The translations under genes were made by a program, and so were the position numbers. The notes under the pieces were generated by a model. It worked only from the letters and a program-made list of their open reading frames with translations. It was not told where the DNA came from and made no database searches. Below are positions 17,070 through 18,162 of a stretch of DNA of 18,162 nucleotides, piece after piece. Positions within the stretch are counted from its first letter, which is position 1; the number at the start of each line of letters is the position of its first letter. Location of the stretch: NCBI GenBank assembly GCA_016278415.1, contig JADQBV010000391.1, positions 1 through 18,162 on the forward strand, in the 5' to 3' direction. This stretch comes from Halanaerobiales bacterium. GTDB lineage: Bacteria > Bacillota_F > Halanaerobiia > Halanaerobiales > DTU029.

Positions 17070-17772
17070 AACTACTATATTCCTCTAGTTTATCCTCATC
17101 TATTATAATAATCTTTTTATTGCCCTCTAACTTTATAATATCTCTATCCTGGAAACCAGAGAGTTTTCTGCTTATTGTTTCTCTAGTAACCCCAGTATAG
17201 TTGGACATTTCTTCTCTAGTTAGAGGCATTTCAATTTCTATTCCCCTATTAGTTTTTATCCCATATTGTCGCAATAATTGTAGTAATAGGTGGGATAATC
17301 TAACTTCTACATCATTTGTTGCTAGATTACGGGCAAGGGTCTCTAACCAGGATATCTTTTCAGCCATAACTTCGAGAATCTTCAACCCAATCTCAGGTTT
17401 TTCCAGAATTATTCTTTTCATTCTTTCTTTACTTAAACTGCAAAGTTTAGCATCGGAAAGGGCTGTTGCATTAAAGTGATATTGACCTTCCTTCAACAGG
17501 TTTAACTCTCCAAAGAATTCCCCTTCATTAAGCAAGTTAAGAATCTGTTCCTTACCATCCTTAGTATATTTATATATCTTGATCTGTCCTTCATTTATTA
17601 AATAAAGTGTATCAGCTGAAATGCCCTCCAGGAAGATATCTTCTCCTTTTTTATATTCATTGTGTCCAGTCATCCTGATTATTTCTGTTAATTCTTCATG
17701 TGATAAATCAGAAAATATAGGAACTTTGCTGACACATAGTTTGTTTTTACACCTAGCACATTTTTGACTCAT
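17068..17772 (-). CDS. Crp/Fnr family regulator with FNR-like Fe-S cysteines
   Basis: A 234-aa cytoplasmic DNA-binding regulator. The N-terminal half is a cyclic-nucleotide-binding-like beta roll (EGQIKIYKY, LLNEGEFFGELNLL), followed by a long dimer helix and a winged helix-turn-helix at about 180-215 (LTREEMSNYTGVTRETISRKL). It has exactly four cysteines: C5, C8, C13 and C111. E. coli FNR binds its [4Fe-4S] cluster with C20, C23, C29 and C122, so the CX2CX4C plus one central Cys pattern is nearly the same, and an O2- or NO-sensitive cluster is likely. The recognition helix reads RETISR, keeping the Glu and Arg of Crp and the Ser-Arg of FNR, which suits TGTGA/TTGAC-like half-sites. AAAGGAG (complement of 17783-17789) lies 10 nt upstream. 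It is the natural candidate regulator of the defence genes here. Confidence 0.93.
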   Translation of the reverse strand: MSQKCARCKNKLCVSKVPIFSDLSHEELTEIIRMTGHNEYKKGEDIFLEGISADTLYLINEGQIKIYKYTKDGKEQILNLLNEGEFFGELNLLKEGQYHFNATALSDAKLCSLSKERMKRIILEKPEIGLKILEVMAEKISWLETLARNLATNDVEVRLSHLLLQLLRQYGIKTNRGIEIEMPLTREEMSNYTGVTRETISRKLSGFQDRDIIKLEGNKKIIIIDEDKLEEYSS

Positions 17773-17854
17773 ATCATTTCATCTCCTTTTTCCTAACTTA
17801 TTACTTCAGTTTATATTGTATATATTTATTTTTTCTTTTTTTGTTTATTTTTAT

Positions 17855-17863
17855 GATATCACA
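17855..17863 (-). promoter_or_regulatory. TGTGATATC half-site upstream of Crp/Fnr gene
   Basis: On minus this reads TGTGATATC followed by ATAAA, with one clear Crp-type half-site, about 85 bp before the start codon. The same 9-mer occurs before the second flavodiiron gene. Autoregulation is possible. The rest of the 17773-18159 gap is AT-rich with no gene apart from the promoter listed at its right end. Confidence 0.35.
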
Positions 17864-18051
17864 GCAGGACCTTTTATGGAAGAAGAAGTAAAGGTGGTCT
17901 AAAATATTTCCATGGAGTATAAAATAAGCAAAAGTTGTTTTAATTAAACTATTAAATATATCAGTATGAAGCTAGAATCTACAAACTATCTTACTTAGAA
18001 ATCTTTGCCATAGATGCTATAGTACATTACAAAAATCATAAATAGGATTTT

Positions 18052-18106
18052 TCTGTCAATTCAAAAAACTTTGTTATTTGACAGAGGTTATTTATTGAGT
18101 TATACT
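18052..18106 (+). promoter_or_regulatory. Strong sigma-A promoter with inverted repeat over its -35 box
   Basis: TTGACA (18078-18083) and TATACT (18101-18106) are 17 bp apart, a near-consensus sigma-A promoter. The -35 box lies within one arm of a perfect inverted repeat, TCTGTCAA (18052-18059) and TTGACAGA (18078-18085), separated by 18 bp. A dimer bound to both arms would cover the -35 box. Predicted start is near 18113, giving a leader of about 47 nt to the next gene. Confidence 0.7.
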
Positions 18107-18159
18107 GTTACTGAATGTAAAATCAACATTATAATATATAAATGGGGGGAATTTTAATA

Positions 18160-18162
18160 ATG
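18160..18162 (+). CDS. Start codon of a gene running off the window
   Basis: ATG at the last three bases has GGGGGGA (18144-18150) 9 nt upstream and the strong promoter at 18078-18106 ahead of it. Only the start codon is inside the window, so nothing can be said of the product. Confidence 0.6.

Overview
The window suggests a low-GC, anaerobic Gram-positive bacterium (Firmicutes; Halanaerobiales or another Clostridia-like lineage is my best guess, from gene content and AT-rich codon use, not a database match). It is ordinary chromosome: strong AGGAGG-type ribosome sites, short intergenic gaps, a T-box at the left edge, and no transposase, phage gene, CRISPR array, tRNA or rRNA that I can see.

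Layout. 1-1364: the 3' end of a T-box leader, then serS. 1365-1797: a gap holding a nested inverted-repeat structure and a tandem 14-bp repeat. 1798-3885: a membrane chemoreceptor, which shares a two-way terminator with a 59-aa LysM protein encoded on the minus strand (4018-4197). 4425-8196: hybrid cluster protein (hcp), a flavodiiron protein and a hemerythrin-like protein, all on plus. 8419-11833: a PLP-dependent Orn/Lys/Arg decarboxylase, an MFS transporter and a YesL/DUF624 membrane protein. 11834-12205: a gap with a perfect 39-bp palindrome built from DnaA-box-like 9-mers. 12206-13639: an orphan LytS-like-sensor histidine kinase. 13855-15872, minus strand: a second flavodiiron protein followed by a RIC/ScdA/YtfE di-iron repair protein. 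16237-16941: a TraX-family membrane protein. 17068-17772, minus: a Crp/Fnr regulator with the cysteine pattern of an Fe-S sensor. At the right edge a strong promoter leads into a gene of which only the ATG is inside the window.

How the genes fit together. Six genes (hcp, two flavodiiron proteins, hemerythrin, RIC and the FNR-like regulator) form a loose island for handling nitric oxide, oxygen and related reactive species in an anaerobe. Flavodiiron proteins reduce O2 and/or NO, Hcp handles NO/hydroxylamine, RIC repairs damaged iron centres, and the FNR-like protein could sense the damage. Supporting this, the flavodiiron2-ric operon has a Crp/Fnr-type palindrome centred about 41.5 bp before its predicted transcription start, the classical position for class II activation. 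hcp instead has a perfect 17-bp palindrome overlapping its -10 box, which suggests a repressor. Individual families are known; the regulatory architecture and the DnaA-box palindrome are the parts most worth checking. I found no convincing wholly undescribed protein system.
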